Source: Edaphochlamys debaryana (taxonomy: Eukaryota > Chlorophyta > Chlorophyceae > Chlamydomonadales). From it: a stretch of DNA of 64,000 bases. Positions 11,570-23,786 of this stretch are shown one piece after another. The notes beneath the pieces are model-generated. The model did no database searches. It was not told the DNA's origin and saw only the letters and a program-made list of their open reading frames with translations. The number at the start of each line of letters is the position of its first letter. The first letter of the stretch is position 1. The DNA lies in the NCBI GenBank assembly GCA_016858145.1, contig JAEHOE010000013.1, positions 620,001-684,000 on the forward strand, written 5' to 3'. Made by a program: the position numbers and the translations under genes.

Positions 11570-14462
11570 TCATTTGCCCTTGCCCCCGCACTCCGCCGTT
11601 TGCCCCGCAGCCGCGTGCGCCGCCTGGCACTCGCGGCAGCAGTACCCGACCGCCTTGCACCCCGCGCACGGCTGCAGCTGTAGCCCCGCCTCGCTGTCTC
11701 CTGCCAGGTTGACGCAGGCGGGGTTGGCGCAGGCGGGCAGCAGCGCCCGCACCTCAGCCTTGAGCGCGGCCAGGCGCCCAGCCAGCACCATCACTGCCGC
11801 TGCGGCCCCACTGTCCTGCAGCGCCTCGGGACTGCTGCCGCCCGCTCCCTCCAGCTTCGCCGCCACCGCATCCAGCTCTGCCCCGAGCAACGTCTCCATG
11901 CCGGCCAGCTTGGACGCCAGCGCCCGCAGAGCCCCCGGCTGCCAATCGGCCCCCCTGGCGCCCCACAGGCGGCCGGGGAGAGCCTTGTGCAGGCTCGTGC
12001 AGCAGGACGCGACGATGTGGTCAGTGTCGAAGGAGTCCAGGAGGAGGGGGGCGGTTCCATTGCCCCGCACCAGGGCCAGTAGAGCCCCCAGCAGCAACTC
12101 CACCCCGGAAAACACGAGCGCCGCGAGGCTGCAGGCGGTGGCGAGGCGGTGGGGCGGTGGCATCCGAGGCATGGTGCAGATGCCGCCTGCGTAAGTCATG
12201 GTGCCCAGCACGGTCTTGAAACAGGCAGACATACCATCGTGCTTGTCGGCTTGGTGTGGGTACTGAGCCCGCCCCTGGCTGCCTCCGCCTTCGCCGCCCA
12301 GAGCACCCCCAGGACCATGTGTGAGACCCTGGGCTGCAGATGGATCGCGGCAGCCGCGAGCACGAAGAGCGGGGCGAAGGGTGCGGCGGGGTCCACTGGG
12401 CCAGGCGGCTCCGTGTACGCTGCTGCTGTGCCGCGGACGGCATCCAGACCCAGGTCGAGCAGCTCGCATGCGAACATGTTGATTGCGGTCTCGACCATGT
12501 AGTCGTTGGCCACCGTGAGCAGGGCGGGCGGGATTGTCTGCAGCTGCTTGGCGAGGGTGGTGATGAAGGCCGCGGCCTCGCGGGGAGCAGCGTGTACCAG
12601 CGCCAGAGCGGTGCGGTGCCGTGGCCCGGGCTGGCCCAGATAAGCCCGGACAAGTGCCAACGCCGGCCTGTTCGGATCGTCGCGTTGGTCAAAGACGGCT
12701 CGGAGGGCCGTCTCCCCAGCAACGGCACAAAGCCACCCTCGAGGGCTGCGTTCAGATCGGCGGGCAGTAGAGCGGGCGAGAATACCAGGCGAGGCGGGTC
12801 GCCTGCACGAGGGAAAAGGGCAGCATAAGCAGGTCTTATCAAGTAGCGCGATATCTGTTGGGCGGTGTGACCAGTCCAGCCGATGGCCACACGCATGCTG
12901 GTCCCAGAATTGCACCGTACGTACGGGGTTGCTTGGCCACTCGCCTTTGCAAAGGGCCAATTGGGACCGACCAGCGGTGCCACTGCGGTCCCCAGGATGC
13001 ACGTATGCACGCCCAGGAACTCGGTGCGCTGTCCATAGTCCATGTCCGCCGCTGCGCTCCAAGCTGCCCCGAAGAGCGTTCCCCAGGCCTGCGCTGCCTC
13101 CGCAGCCCATGCCGTTGGCCTGTCGAGAACGGCCTGCGTAAGCCGAGCCATTGCCTGGAGCGCCAGCTGGCTTGCCTTTTGAGGCACGAGCAGCTTGCGG
13201 TACTCCTGCGTCTCCACGCGCCTGCCGTTGCCCCAGCCCATGTCCACACGCAGCATGCGGCCGGGCCCACGGGTCACTGAGGTCCCATCGGACGCCCGCA
13301 CAGACGCGCTGGCCAGGCGCAGCACCCGCAGCATCAGGCGGATAGCGGCGCGTGACGCCACAGTGGGATGCGGCAGCCTCTGATAGCACTGCAACGACCT
13401 CAGCAGCGTCTCCATGACCACACTTGGCACGCAGGGGAATGTGTGTGGCCCGATGCGGTTGCCCGCGGGCGTCATCAGCAGCGGGCTGCGCGGCAGGCCG
13501 CAGCTGAGGAGGTCCGCCATGGATAGGGTCGCCGCGCAGAGCACCATGGCTGCGGGCATGCCAGTCGGCACCGGTGACGTCACGACCATGACCCCCGCGC
13601 GCAGCTCAACCTTGGCCACCTCCAGCATGGCCGTGCACAGCGAAGTGAGCGCTGCGTCCTGCCGGCTCTCCAGGTCACGGGTTGGGGCCGGCGCCCCGGG
13701 TGCCGGCACGAGGCTCAGCAGCAGCCGGCCCACGTGGTTCAGGACGCTGCTCTCCCGCAGGGCCGTCAGAAGATTCTGTGCCAGCGCTTTGTCTTGTCGC
13801 TCGATGCTGTAGGTGCAGAGGATTCTCACCAGATTTGTGACGCACCCCGCGGCCAGGACAGTGCTGGCGCAGGCGGCGCTTCCTGGCCCAGCGCCTGCCG
13901 CCAAGGGTGGGGGCCCCGGTGCTGCACCTGACGGGCCGGCGGCAGCAACCCCAGCCCCGGCTGCCCCCGCCTGGGGGCCGGAGGATGCCGCCAGTGCCGA
14001 TGCCACTGCTGCGGCCTGCCGTGCCGCTGCGTGGAGGATCTGTGTCTTGAGGAGGGTGTCCGCCAGCGCGGAGGCGGTCGCCCGGGCGGCCCACGACACG
14101 CCGCCGCTGTCGGCCCTCGCCACGCTCTTCACCAGCAGCCCGGCCACCGTCAGCGCCTGTCCTCCAACCGTCATCCGGAGCTCGTTGCTGTCTGACACGT
14201 CCTCGCGCACTGCCACCGAGGCCAGACGCACAAGGGCGGCCGCGATGTTTATGTCCGTCGCGCATCGCTCGAGGACCATGGCTGAGCCTTCCTGCTCCTC
14301 CATGCACTCGAGCACAGAGTCGAAGCTGCCCTCCAAGTCCCGGAGCTCCTTGTTGCTGAGCTGCGGTGCCTTTAGTCCAAGCATCCGCTCCGCGGCCAGC
14401 GGGAAGCCACTCAGCGCCCTATCAACGCTCCTAGGCAGCTTTGAGGCGCGGATTGGCGGCAT
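11570..14462 (-). CDS. MYND-type zinc finger protein, frameshifted
   Basis: Read from 14462 the frame is open for about 580 residues of helical, repeat-like sequence. It must then shift by one base near 12713 (LLG to ETALRAVF, as if one G were missing) and again near 12225-12250 to reach the C-terminal MYND finger. The finger reads CANPACVNL, CAGC, YCCRECQAAH and a final Cys, ending in TGA. A His ligand usual before the last Cys (GHxxxC) is Gln here (GQTAEC). No intron was recognised over 2.9 kb, odd for this genome. Large families with this finger are typical of Chlamydomonas and Volvox; MYND fingers generally bind proteins. The full length would be about 964 residues. It is either a decaying copy or a gene hit by assembly indels. 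Confidence 0.65.
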
Positions 14463-16311
14463 CTTGGAGTCGTCAAGAGCTCGGCGGCCGCAATTTCTGT
14501 TACGAGATGTGTGACGAATTGTTTGCTGCTGGCGTGTGTGCGCAGCGGATAGGACTGAAAGCGGTGGACCAATAACATGGCAGCATAGCGGTCATTGGGA
14601 AGTCTGGTGCCGTGGCTGTTACTTGAGGTTTTGCTCCGAAACCCGATCCCTGCGGTGGCGCCCCCTTGGGCGGCGGAGGCTCTACCACGTAACACAAACA
14701 CGTAACCTACGAGGTAAGCGGGCAAACTCGGGGCGGAGGAGAGCGTTTCGTCGCTCAGGGCAGCTGCAGGCCCGCCTCCCGCGCCTGTCTGTACTGCTAC
14801 TCGGGGGCTCCGGGGCGGTTCATAGGCGGCTACGCTTCACAGGTAACTTTCACAGGCTTTTTTGCATCGGCCTACGAAATGCGATGCCACGACTCCGCGG
14901 CACTACGCCCCGTTGTCTATAATAACCCCCTGGGCGGTGGGCGCCCCTACGTCTGCTGGCCTACCCCCCTATCCCACGAACCCTGCGCCCCCCCGATGCC
15001 CGCCCCTTCCTCGTACTGGTACTGGCCTTGACACGCGCCTGATAGCGGTCGGTACCGAAAGTGACCAGACAACCGCCCGTCATGGCAAATCCTTGGGGAG
15101 GCACCCCCCGAAATGCCCGAATCATCACCCTGTGTAATCTCTCAGAGGCTTCTCGCCACGTTCTTCTCGTCAAAACCCGAACAGAGCAGATGCATGATGG
15201 ATGATGGGTGCAACCCCCTCTCGTGTGTGTTTGCGATGCCGTCGTGCCTCGTGCCATGGATGGGCCCGGCCGCCCCCGTCGCCCCCGCCGCTCTGCGCCA
15301 ACACGCCTCATCCCGCCATTCCCGCGCCCGGGTTTCTTGGCAGCCCCCGTAGCCCCTTGCCACCCTTTGCCAAGTCGCTGCAGAACCACGATGGGCAAGT
15401 TTGGGCCCCACTCGGTCCAGCCGTGCAAAACCCGACCCCACCGGGACGGGAATGCAGATATCGACCCCCACCGACCACGACCAACGTAAGTACCACACCC
15501 ACAGCCACTCGCCTGCTCTCTGCTGCGCTCGGCCGCCTTGAGCCCCCCCCCATGCCCTTTCTCTTTTCGCCCCAAACGAGAAAGTCCCTGAAGAACTCCT
15601 CCTGCTCTGTTTCCCCGATTGGCCATGAACGCACGCATCTGTACGGTGTCGCCTAGACAGACGCATCCGCCAACCGATCATCCACAACGCCCCCCACACA
15701 GCCATTCTGTCCTTCGTTCGAGTGGAGACTTCCGCTTGAAACCCACGGCACTCCCCACCCCCCAACCCCAACCCCCAACCCATGTCAAGTAAGCAAGCTG
15801 TTTGCACTGGGGCTAAGGACAGCCGCCGGAAAAGCACCCAGTATACAATGCAAGCGTATTGACGTCTCGTTGAGCTCATCATGCATTGATATGGCACGTG
15901 GGCGGGCCCTCGGGTATGCGCCGGCCCCACATCCACCCCTCCCCTTCCCTGAACATCGCACTGACCCCTTTCCTTGCCCATCCAGCCCCAGTGGGTGACA
16001 GCGCCGCCGCTTGCGCAACACCATGCAGGCGCCCGCCGGTCCCCCTGGCTCCCCCTCGCTACACCCCACCCCCCCCATGCCCCGGGTACGATAGCGGGCC
16101 CCGCTGGGGCCGCCGGGGCCGTGCAGCTCTTCCTGGTGCCGACAGGCGACCAGCTGAGGCGCCACTTAATCCGAATGTCTCCCGCCGCGCCTAGATTAAT
16201 CGGTTCGCATTCCTGAGCCCCATGTATGCATGAATGCAGGCTGCCTGAAGGCACGCCGGTCAAAGTTAAAGTTAACTTGAAAGGCACCGGTAGGCTCGCC
16301 AGCACCCCCCC
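14463..16311. other. intergenic DNA between two minus-strand genes
   Basis: This holds the upstream region of the MYND gene and the 3' flank of the phosphodiesterase gene. A 387-codon minus frame (15142-16305) has no family motif and looks like a GC-driven chance frame. An AC-rich simple stretch (CCCAACCCCAACCCCCAACC) lies near 15758-15780. Nothing else was recognised. Confidence 0.4.
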
Positions 16312-19300
16312 TCACGCGGCGGCCCGGCGCGGCGGCGTGGCCGTGAGGTCGGCCTGCTCCTTCCAGTGCTGGTAGTTGGCCTCGAAGCACACCTGCATGC
16401 CCCGCGCGCCGGGGAAGGCGTCCGCGAGCGCCCTGCGGGGTGCGTGGGACAAAGGCGGGGGCACGCACAGTCAGCAGGGGTGGTGTGGGAAGCTGCCCTT
16501 GTCTCCATGGTTCGATAAGAGCGACCTCGAATCCAGCCACTGGCCGGTAGACCCATGCGGTCTGCACCTCTTACAACCCGCGCTCATTAGTCATCCAGAC
16601 CTGGGCACCCACCTCACGAGCGGGAGAGCCACGAAGTCCATGAATCCAACCTGGGGCAGGGGGGGTGGGCGGGCGGCATGGGGGCAGACTTATGAGGAGG
16701 GTTGCGGGTGGGAGTGGTGTGGTTACTAGTACTTGGTAGGCCGGTTATGCAGTGGGACGAGGGCCCACTGAAGCCCTCAGAACCAGCCATGCCCTGGCGC
16801 GGTGGCCAAGGCGGCGGGTTCGGGTCCAGCCGCGCGAGCGTTGGAAACAAGGGCATACAGATACTCTGCCAAACGCGGTCCCAAACCATGCGTGCCGCCG
16901 CGCCCAGCTAGCCCCGGGGCCCCCACGGCCGCACCTGGCTCTTGCTGACGCCCGTCTTGGTGCGGTCGAAGAGCGGGCTGATGGGCAGCCCCAGCTCCCT
17001 CTCCCGGTCGCCCTGGCGGAAGAACTCCTCCTCCAGTGCCGCCAGCCAGCGCTTGTGCACCCCCAGCTCCGAGCCCAGGTGCCCAATGTCGGCAACCTTG
17101 AGGGCCAGCTGCGACAAACGGGAGGGGGAGAGGGAGGAAAGGGGGAGGTGGTGGGTGAGAAGCGTCGACGGGTCGGGCAGGCGCCGGGACACCGGGCAGG
17201 TGTACGACACCCGGAATACGACACCAGGAGATGGTGGATCTAGAGAGCTGGTGGACAGACTGCGTGTCATGGGGCGGGCACTGCCTGCCCGGAGAGGTAC
17301 ATACCCTCGGATCACCGGACAGGAGTCTGGCAGATCGACAACGGGGGGCGCGGGGGGAAGCGGGCCCCGAGTGGCCGTGGCACGCAAGCACGCCGCCGCA
17401 CACCTGCAGGCTGAGCAGGCGGTCCGCGTCGTCGAGGGGTGTGGGGGGGGCCTGGGGCCCCGAGCCCGTGTTGGCGTGGCCGCTGCTGTGGCCGACGGCG
17501 GTGGCGGCGGTGGCCCCCGCCAGGGCATTGGCGCAGGACCGGTGGCGGTTGCCTCTGTCGCTGCGAGAGCTGTAGCGTCACAGCAGGCATTGCACACAGC
17601 AGGCAAGAAGTAAGCACGCCACCCCGTGGCTGGCCCCGCCCGCACGAGGTGCCCTCGCACTGCCGTACGCGCACCTGTCGTACATGGGCTGCTGCTGCGG
17701 CGGCGGCTGCGGCTGCAGGGCGATGGTGTGCTGCCCCTCGCTGCCCCTGCGGCTGCCCTTCCGCACGGTCTTGAACTGCGCGAGCATGGCGAAGTGCTGC
17801 TTCATGTCGGTGCCCAGGACCAGGTCGATGACCTGAGGGGGCGGGGAGGGGCGGGAAACAAGGCTTGATGATCGCGTGTCAGCGTGTCGTACAGAGATCA
17901 TGGCGAAGTGCTGCTTCACGGGAATGCGGGGAAATGAGGGCACATGACCTGCTCCGAACACCCCCCCCCTCCTGGCCCCACCAGCTTCCTGCCCCTGCGG
18001 CTGCCCTTCCGCACGGTCTTGAACTGCGCGAGCATGGCGAAGTGCTGCTTCATGTCGGTGCCCAGGACCAGGTCGATGACCTGAGGGGGCGGGGAGGGGC
18101 GGGAAACAAGGCTTGATGATCGCGTGTCAGCGTGTCGTACAGAGATCATGGCGAAGTGCTGCTTCACGGGAATGCGGGGAAATGAGGGCACATGACCTGC
18201 TCCGAACACCCCCCCCCTCCTGGCCCCACCAGCTTCCTCAGCGCCGCCCGCTGCTCCCTGCCCAGGGGCGCCAGGGCGTCCAGGTCGGGGCGCTCCGCCA
18301 TGAGGCTGAAGGCGGCGGAGGCGTGGTGGGCCTCCAGGGGGGAGCGGTCGTTGTAGCGCAGGGCCAGGGGCGCTGACGTGGCCACCAGGAAGTCGCCCGT
18401 GAGGCCCGGGTGGCCCAGGTCGTGCACAATCTGGGGGGCGGAAAGGGGCGCGTGGCGGTGCCGTTGTCACTTGTCTGCTTGTCCGCGCGCCAACCGCCGC
18501 GCCCAAAGTCCCCCAACTGCAAGGCACGGCACGTGTGCCGTACGCCCATGCATGCACACACACTTCCCTGCTTCCCCGCCCCCCGCCTCAAGCCCCCTCA
18601 ACGAACCCCCACCGCCGCCAGGTAGGCCGCCAGCAGCCCCAGGGGGTCCAGGTAGTGCTCCGTGAGCTGCGTGCTGTGCAGGAGCGTGTGGAGCGAGCGC
18701 AGCACGTCCGCGGCGTGCGTGGCTCAGTGGAAGGGGTTGTCGGGGTAGCGCGCCTCCAACGCGCGGAGCAGCCTGGGGGGATGGGTCAGTGCATGTGTCT
18801 GAACAAAGAAGGAAATGCAGTGCCGTATTTGCGGAACTTATTGAAAGTTGCCGTACACACTTGCAGCACTCCTATTCCACCGCCCATTCAGCAGCCCGCC
18901 GTGGCATGCGCTCACCCATTGCGCACCTGGCTACTCGATTGGGCTGCAATCCGAATTTGTCGATCCCTCTGTGCTCAGCAGGTAGAACCCGAGTGTCGAC
19001 AGGGCGTGGCCACCGCTGGCGGCGGCGAGGGCAAAGCTGTCGAATTGCCAACAGCCGGGGGTGGTGGCGTGGGCCAGAAGCGACTCCACCTGCAGTGGAG
19101 AGAAGTACGTGCCGGTCATTGCCGGAAGGGGCGCAACTGGCATTGGGAAGATTGGGACTCGCAAGTGATTCGCGCGCAACACGTAGAGCCATGCTTAGTA
19201 AACGCGTCCATACCTTGTCCAGGAGGGCCTTGGGCGGGGGCCCGGTGCTGCCGCCACCGCTGCCCACCACACCCCGAAACGACGCATTAGACGGATCGCC

Positions 19301-22300
19301 GATGCGGAACACACTCAGGCGCCTGCTGAGGCCGGCGGGGCTCGCCTCCCCACCCTCCACCGCCCCGGTAGGGGCGGCGGTGACGACGGTCGGAGTCTCC
19401 CCACTCCTACGGGAAGCTGCGGAGCTGAGGAGCGTTGGGCCTGTGCCGGCGCTATTGAGCCCAAGCCGCAACAGAAGGCCGCCGGACCTTGCATGGCTCA
19501 AAGGGGCCGGCACAGCCGGGAGAGGGTTGCCAGCACCGGCCGCCGTTGCGGCAGCGGCGGTCAGCACGGCGGTTGCCGTGGCGGTGGCAGTTGGGTTAAC
19601 TCCCGCGGCTGTGCCCTTGCCACCCGCTGACTGCGGCTGTTGCGGGTCATCCATCGGTCCCGGGTCCGTGAAGAAAGCGGCGGTGAACTCTGCCATGCTG
19701 AGCTGCCCGGTGCTCTCAAGCCGCTGCGCTGAGCCCTGCGCACGGGCGCCTGCGGCCGCCGTGGGGGCCGGGGAGGGCCCCACGCCCGGGTCGGCGGCGT
19801 TGGAGAGCAGGTAGCCCAGGGCCTCGTGCATGGGGCTCTCGAACAGGTTCATGCTGGGGCGACGCGTGTACGTCTGCAGCTGCATGCCGAACGCGGAGCC
19901 GGTTCCGTTCCCAAATCCATTCCCGAATCCGGTTCCGGTTCCGGTGCCCTTCAGCATTGCAGGACCGCGAGTGCTGCTCGCGGGTGCCAGTGCACGGGAG
20001 CCCGAGGGGGCGCCGGCGCCTGTCACTGGGGTGCCGGCGGGGCCGGCGGCGGGGGAGGCGGCGGGCCAGTGGGCAGAGGTGCTGTTGGCCCCCAGCTGCC
20101 GCATCAGGGCGTCAGCAACGTCCGTCTGCGAGGGGCCGTGGGGGAGTCGAAGCATACATTAATAGTGGCAACGGCAGGCCCAATCAAGAGCCTTGGAGGG
20201 CGCCGTTGAGGAGCCATGCATCCTTGCTGACGTGTGCCGCAGGCGTTGGCCCCGCCCCCACCTAGGGCCGTATGCGTGTACTCCTCCCCATGCGTGCTGC
20301 CCCATCCTTTCTCCATGCTTGCGTGTACCGTACCGCAAGCGTTATAACTCACCTCCAGGTTTGCATCATGTAGGCGGCCCTCGAGGTTGAGCGGGCGGTA
20401 CACGTCGCGGCCCTGCTGCAGTACGGTACGGATGAGTACAATGTCCTGCACATCCGGCGGCTCCCCGGCCAGCAGTGCGGCCAGCAGTTCCAGTAGGACG
20501 TCTGCGGGTGTGTCGTCTGAGGAAGGGAAGGGTTTCGTTCGTTATTGCACGAGCGAAGGGTGGAAGGTGGGGCGGGAAAGGTGGGAGCGGGGGTGGAGGT
20601 GGGGTGGGGTGGGCGTGCCATGCCTTTCTTGGCCTGCGTCTTTCCACCGTCGGTTTCAGGACCTTTGCCTCGCTCCCAGCAACGGTGGCCCATTCGTACG
20701 TGACCCCGAGTGCCCTTACCTGCGTCCACGGCTCTGCTCCCGAGCTCCTTGGCTTGCTGCGGGCTGATCTCGTCCAGGAGCTCCCGGGGCAGCAGCATCC
20801 TCAGGAGCTCCGTCTTCTGGTACCTGCAAACAAGATACTCAACCGTCGGCGGGAGACACGGAGCTAGCATCGCACGTCCTGAGTTTCGCACCGCCTGGAC
20901 CCTCGCCTCTGCCAAACGCAAGGCAACCAGCGAGCCAAGGCGCGTCCTGTACCCACGAAACCACCCCTACCTTCCGCAGCCCCACGCACCTGGACATGAG
21001 CAGAGCAAACAGGAGGACTGCGGCGGCGGCTGAGGCCACCACCACTGCCGCCACCGCCCCGCCGTACCAGGCCGGGGTCCAGGAGGCGCCGTGGGGCGCC
21101 ACCCGCAGCCGCCACTGGGAGTGGGCAGGGGCAGGGATGGGGAGGCGGTCAGTGGAGTTTCACCTTCGGTAAACGGTAGCTGAGGGCAAACCTGACGTGG
21201 CGTGCGCCCCCAACGTACGCCCACGCGCACGCACCTTGAGGCCCTGGAGCTCCACGGCCGCCTCCACAGGGTCTCGCAGGCCACCGCCGGGGCCCACGCC
21301 GCTGCTCGCGACCAGCACCCACGGCCCTTCGCCCCCGTCGGGCGGAGGCGCAGTGAGTGTGAAGGCGTGCCGCCAGTGCGCCCAGGGGCGAGGCCATGCC
21401 GTGCTCTTCCGAGGGGGCATCCAGGGCGTCCAGTGTGATGATTGCGGCTGCCTGCGGGGAGGGGACAGGCGGCGGCAGGGACACGCAAACAGAGGGGAAA
21501 CGCCAGGTGACGACGGTATGGGCATGCATGCATGGGCGATCCGCCACGTGGACGCGGGAAAGCGTGCCATGCCCGTCAGGCCCGGGCCTGCCCAGCCGCG
21601 CTGTCATGCGCCATGCCCTGACTCACAAAGCCCCAGAAGGCGGTGCCGGTTGTAGCGTTGTAAGCGCACGCAGAGCCGCAGGCAGGGTCTGGGAGGCTGG
21701 GGCGGCCAAAGGTCTCCTCAGGCCCTGAGGCGTTGACGCGGACAGCCATCCGGACCACCAGAAGCCCCGCGTTGGAACCAAAGGAGGTGTCAGTGGCGCT
21801 GTCTCCGGCAACAATGGGCAGCGGACCGCTGATCGAGAGGCCGGGCGTGGCAGCACTCCGGCGAGCGGCCGCAGCAATGACCGGGTCTGGCGCTGCAGCG
21901 CAGGAATGGGTAGGGTGCGGGTTAAGGAGTCACCGCGAGGTGAAGAGGATCGTGGGATAGTTGGGAACTAAACTAGCCGCCAGACCCATCACTCCCCAAG
22001 AATCCCGGCTCCTCGCTGTGTGGGGCCTTGCCCCCCCGCACAGCCACCGCCCCGCCCTCGAGGCTCCCTGCTCCCCCCCTTGCCCCCGCGGCCTTCCATC
22101 AAACTCACCCTCCTTCCCCCATCCCCGGCTCACATGCAAACACGTCCAGTCCCAGCCGGTGCTCGTGGCCTGGCAGAGGCTCGACCAGCTGAACGACGCC
22201 AGAGGGCGCCAGCTGGATCGAGGTAAGCGAACCAGGCGGAGACTGCAGAGCGTAGCAGGGGCAAGATATTGGGGTGGGCGGGACGGGGCTTGCTAGATTG

Positions 22301-22785
22301 CCCTTATTTGCAAGGCGGCGCCACGCGTGAGCAGTCTAGGGCTTGGCCTTTCCGCGCGGAGGGCGCCTCACCAGCAGGTCCACGAGTGCTGGCGCGAGGA
22401 GGCTGAACAGGGCGCTTGTGGTGTTGTACTGAGGCGCGCGAGACACGAGGGCCGCGAGGGCACGCACGGGTGCAAAGCTGGCGGCGAGTTGGGTGCGGTA
22501 CCGAAGCGCAGCGCCCAGGGCGAGGGACCTCGCGTGCTCCTGCGTTTCGGGGAGGCGGGGAATGGGGTCACGGGGATAGGCAGCCCCAGAGCAGGGGGAG
22601 CTGAAGAAGACTGCTTCAATTGGCGAGGGGAACTGTACCTGGGCGTGGCGTGCTTCCCGCGCGGCACCATAAGTCACGCCGAAGATGCCGATGCCGAAAA
22701 GGACCGCGAATAGCAGCAGCGGCCATAGGATGAGCGCTGGGCGCGACCTCGAGGCCGCCGCGACATCCTGAGGAGGAGACTCCAT
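16312..22785 (-). CDS. membrane CHASE-domain cyclic nucleotide phosphodiesterase, damaged
   Basis: Exons from the 5' end: 22785-22372, 22242-22134, 21892-21627, 21451-21235, 21114-20990, 20823-20720, 20516-20353, 20125-19214, 19089-18927, 18772-18613, 18430-18230, 18080-17982 (duplicated), 17832-17675, 17569-17404, 17108-16935, 16650-16613, 16432-16312; about 1,200 residues. Order: membrane segment (ILWPLLLFAVLFGIGIFGV), CHASE sensor (GHEHRLGLDVF, FWGFAAAIITLDAL), second membrane segment (AVAAVVVASAAAAVLLFALL), linker with LLRMLLPRELLDEI, then a class I phosphodiesterase domain with VHDLGHPG, RYNDRSPLEAHH, LKVADIGH and EEEFFRQGDRERELGLP. It would break down cAMP or cGMP under control of an outside ligand. 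Damage: frameshifts near 21375 and 18966, and TGA at 18726-18724 where the HN-x2-H metal site has Asn. Earlier in-frame ATGs (22911, 22998) are possible. Confidence 0.7.
17741..18236. repeat. perfect 248-bp tandem duplication inside the phosphodiesterase gene
   Basis: The blocks 17741-17988 and 17989-18236 are identical by eye throughout. Each holds the exon part encoding VIDLVLGTDMKQHFAMLAQF, its acceptor, and the last bases and donor of the preceding exon. The extra copy thus forms a spliceable 99-base exon (18080-17982) in phase. Confidence 0.9.
18724..18726 (-). other. in-frame TGA in the phosphodiesterase HD motif
   Basis: On the minus strand the exon 18772-18613 reads PDNPFH, then TGA, then ATHAADVL. 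Class I phosphodiesterases have H-N-x-x-H-A-x-D here, and the His residues bind the catalytic metals. The stop replaces the residue after the first metal His, while the frame on both sides is perfectly conserved. Confidence 0.75.
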
Positions 22786-22998
22786 TTTAGCGAGCTGCAA
22801 GCTGTGACAGCAAGCGCCGAGCGGCGGCATGCCCACCTTGACGCGCTGCCACGTCTTTCTCCACAGCGTCGGCTTTGCCTGAGCGCTAGCAGCTGTCTGA
22901 TGGTCCTTCATCGCTCCAGCATCTAGTGCTCGCGAGCCACTCGCGGCTGCGAAAAGCGACCTTACTTCGGTGCGACCTTGGGTGCTACACCTTCTCAA

Positions 22999-23786
22999 TT
23001 ATGTTCGGCATTGGTGCCCTCAGTATGCACTTTGTGCTGATGTGTGTGAGACTGGCGACGTCCCAGTCGCGCGTACGCTGACGTGATGTCTGTCGCATTA
23101 GTGAGGACACAAACCGGGACCTGTGTTGATCCCAGCTGAGTTGGACTCACACTGGGCCACATAGGCTAGGAGGTCAAACGGCAAAACGGGAAGGCGAGGG
23201 CGCCAGCCCGTTAAGTCCCCTGCGGCAAAACGGCAAGGCGAGGGTGCCAGCCCGTTGCCAGCCCGTTGCCAGCGCGTCGGGTACATGGACGCCAGTGCAC
23301 GCGGACAGGTGGTAATGGTGGAAGGCGAGGGGGGGGGGGGACACGGCGGGCCGCAGCATGCTTGGAGCGTGAGTGTGGGGGGGAGGTCGAGGAAGGCAGG
23401 GAGGGGGCAGGGGGGTAACTCCCAAGCGGCACGCGGGCCGCGGGCATCACACGGCCGCACCAGGCCGAACGGGCGGGGCCCCACCTCCCGACACAACAGC
23501 TGTTGCGGTGTACGCGTGCATAGCTAGACGGCAAACGCGGAAGCGACAGAATGCAGGCACCAACCAGAGGCGCGATGCAGGTGCCGTACGGTGCATTTGT
23601 AAGTTTGTGAGAGGGCATGCCAGAGCTTGCTTACTGCTTCATCTGATAGAATATGGTTACGAGTGACACAAGTGTTACGCAGATTTGTCAGGGATAGCTA
23701 GAAAGCAAGGCTGACAAAGGCATCGACTCCCCGGCCAAGCGCGCTCCTCTCCGCGCCGAGCTTGCTCGTGGCACCTGCAGGCCAGC
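22999..23786. other. divergent intergenic region, probable shared promoter
   Basis: The phosphodiesterase gene starts leftward and MYB-like gene A starts rightward from this stretch. It contains two copies (23179-23212 and 23223-23256) of a 34-base unit beginning CGGCAAAACGG and ending GCCAGCCCGTT, with two mismatches, followed by short GTTGCCAGCCC iterations. From about 23330 it is also the left part of the 4.2 kb tandem duplication. Confidence 0.45.

Noticed and set aside
15142..16305. 387-codon minus-strand open frame
   Set aside because: No family motif, no splice support and biased composition; long chance frames are common at this GC content.
18724..18726. Selenocysteine at the PDE TGA
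   Set aside because: No selenoprotein is known to me at this site of the HD motif, and the gene carries other damage; kept only as an outside possibility.
20353..22785. Histidine kinase or cyclase as the CHASE partner
   Set aside because: Downstream exons carry phosphodiesterase metal motifs, with no kinase or cyclase signature.
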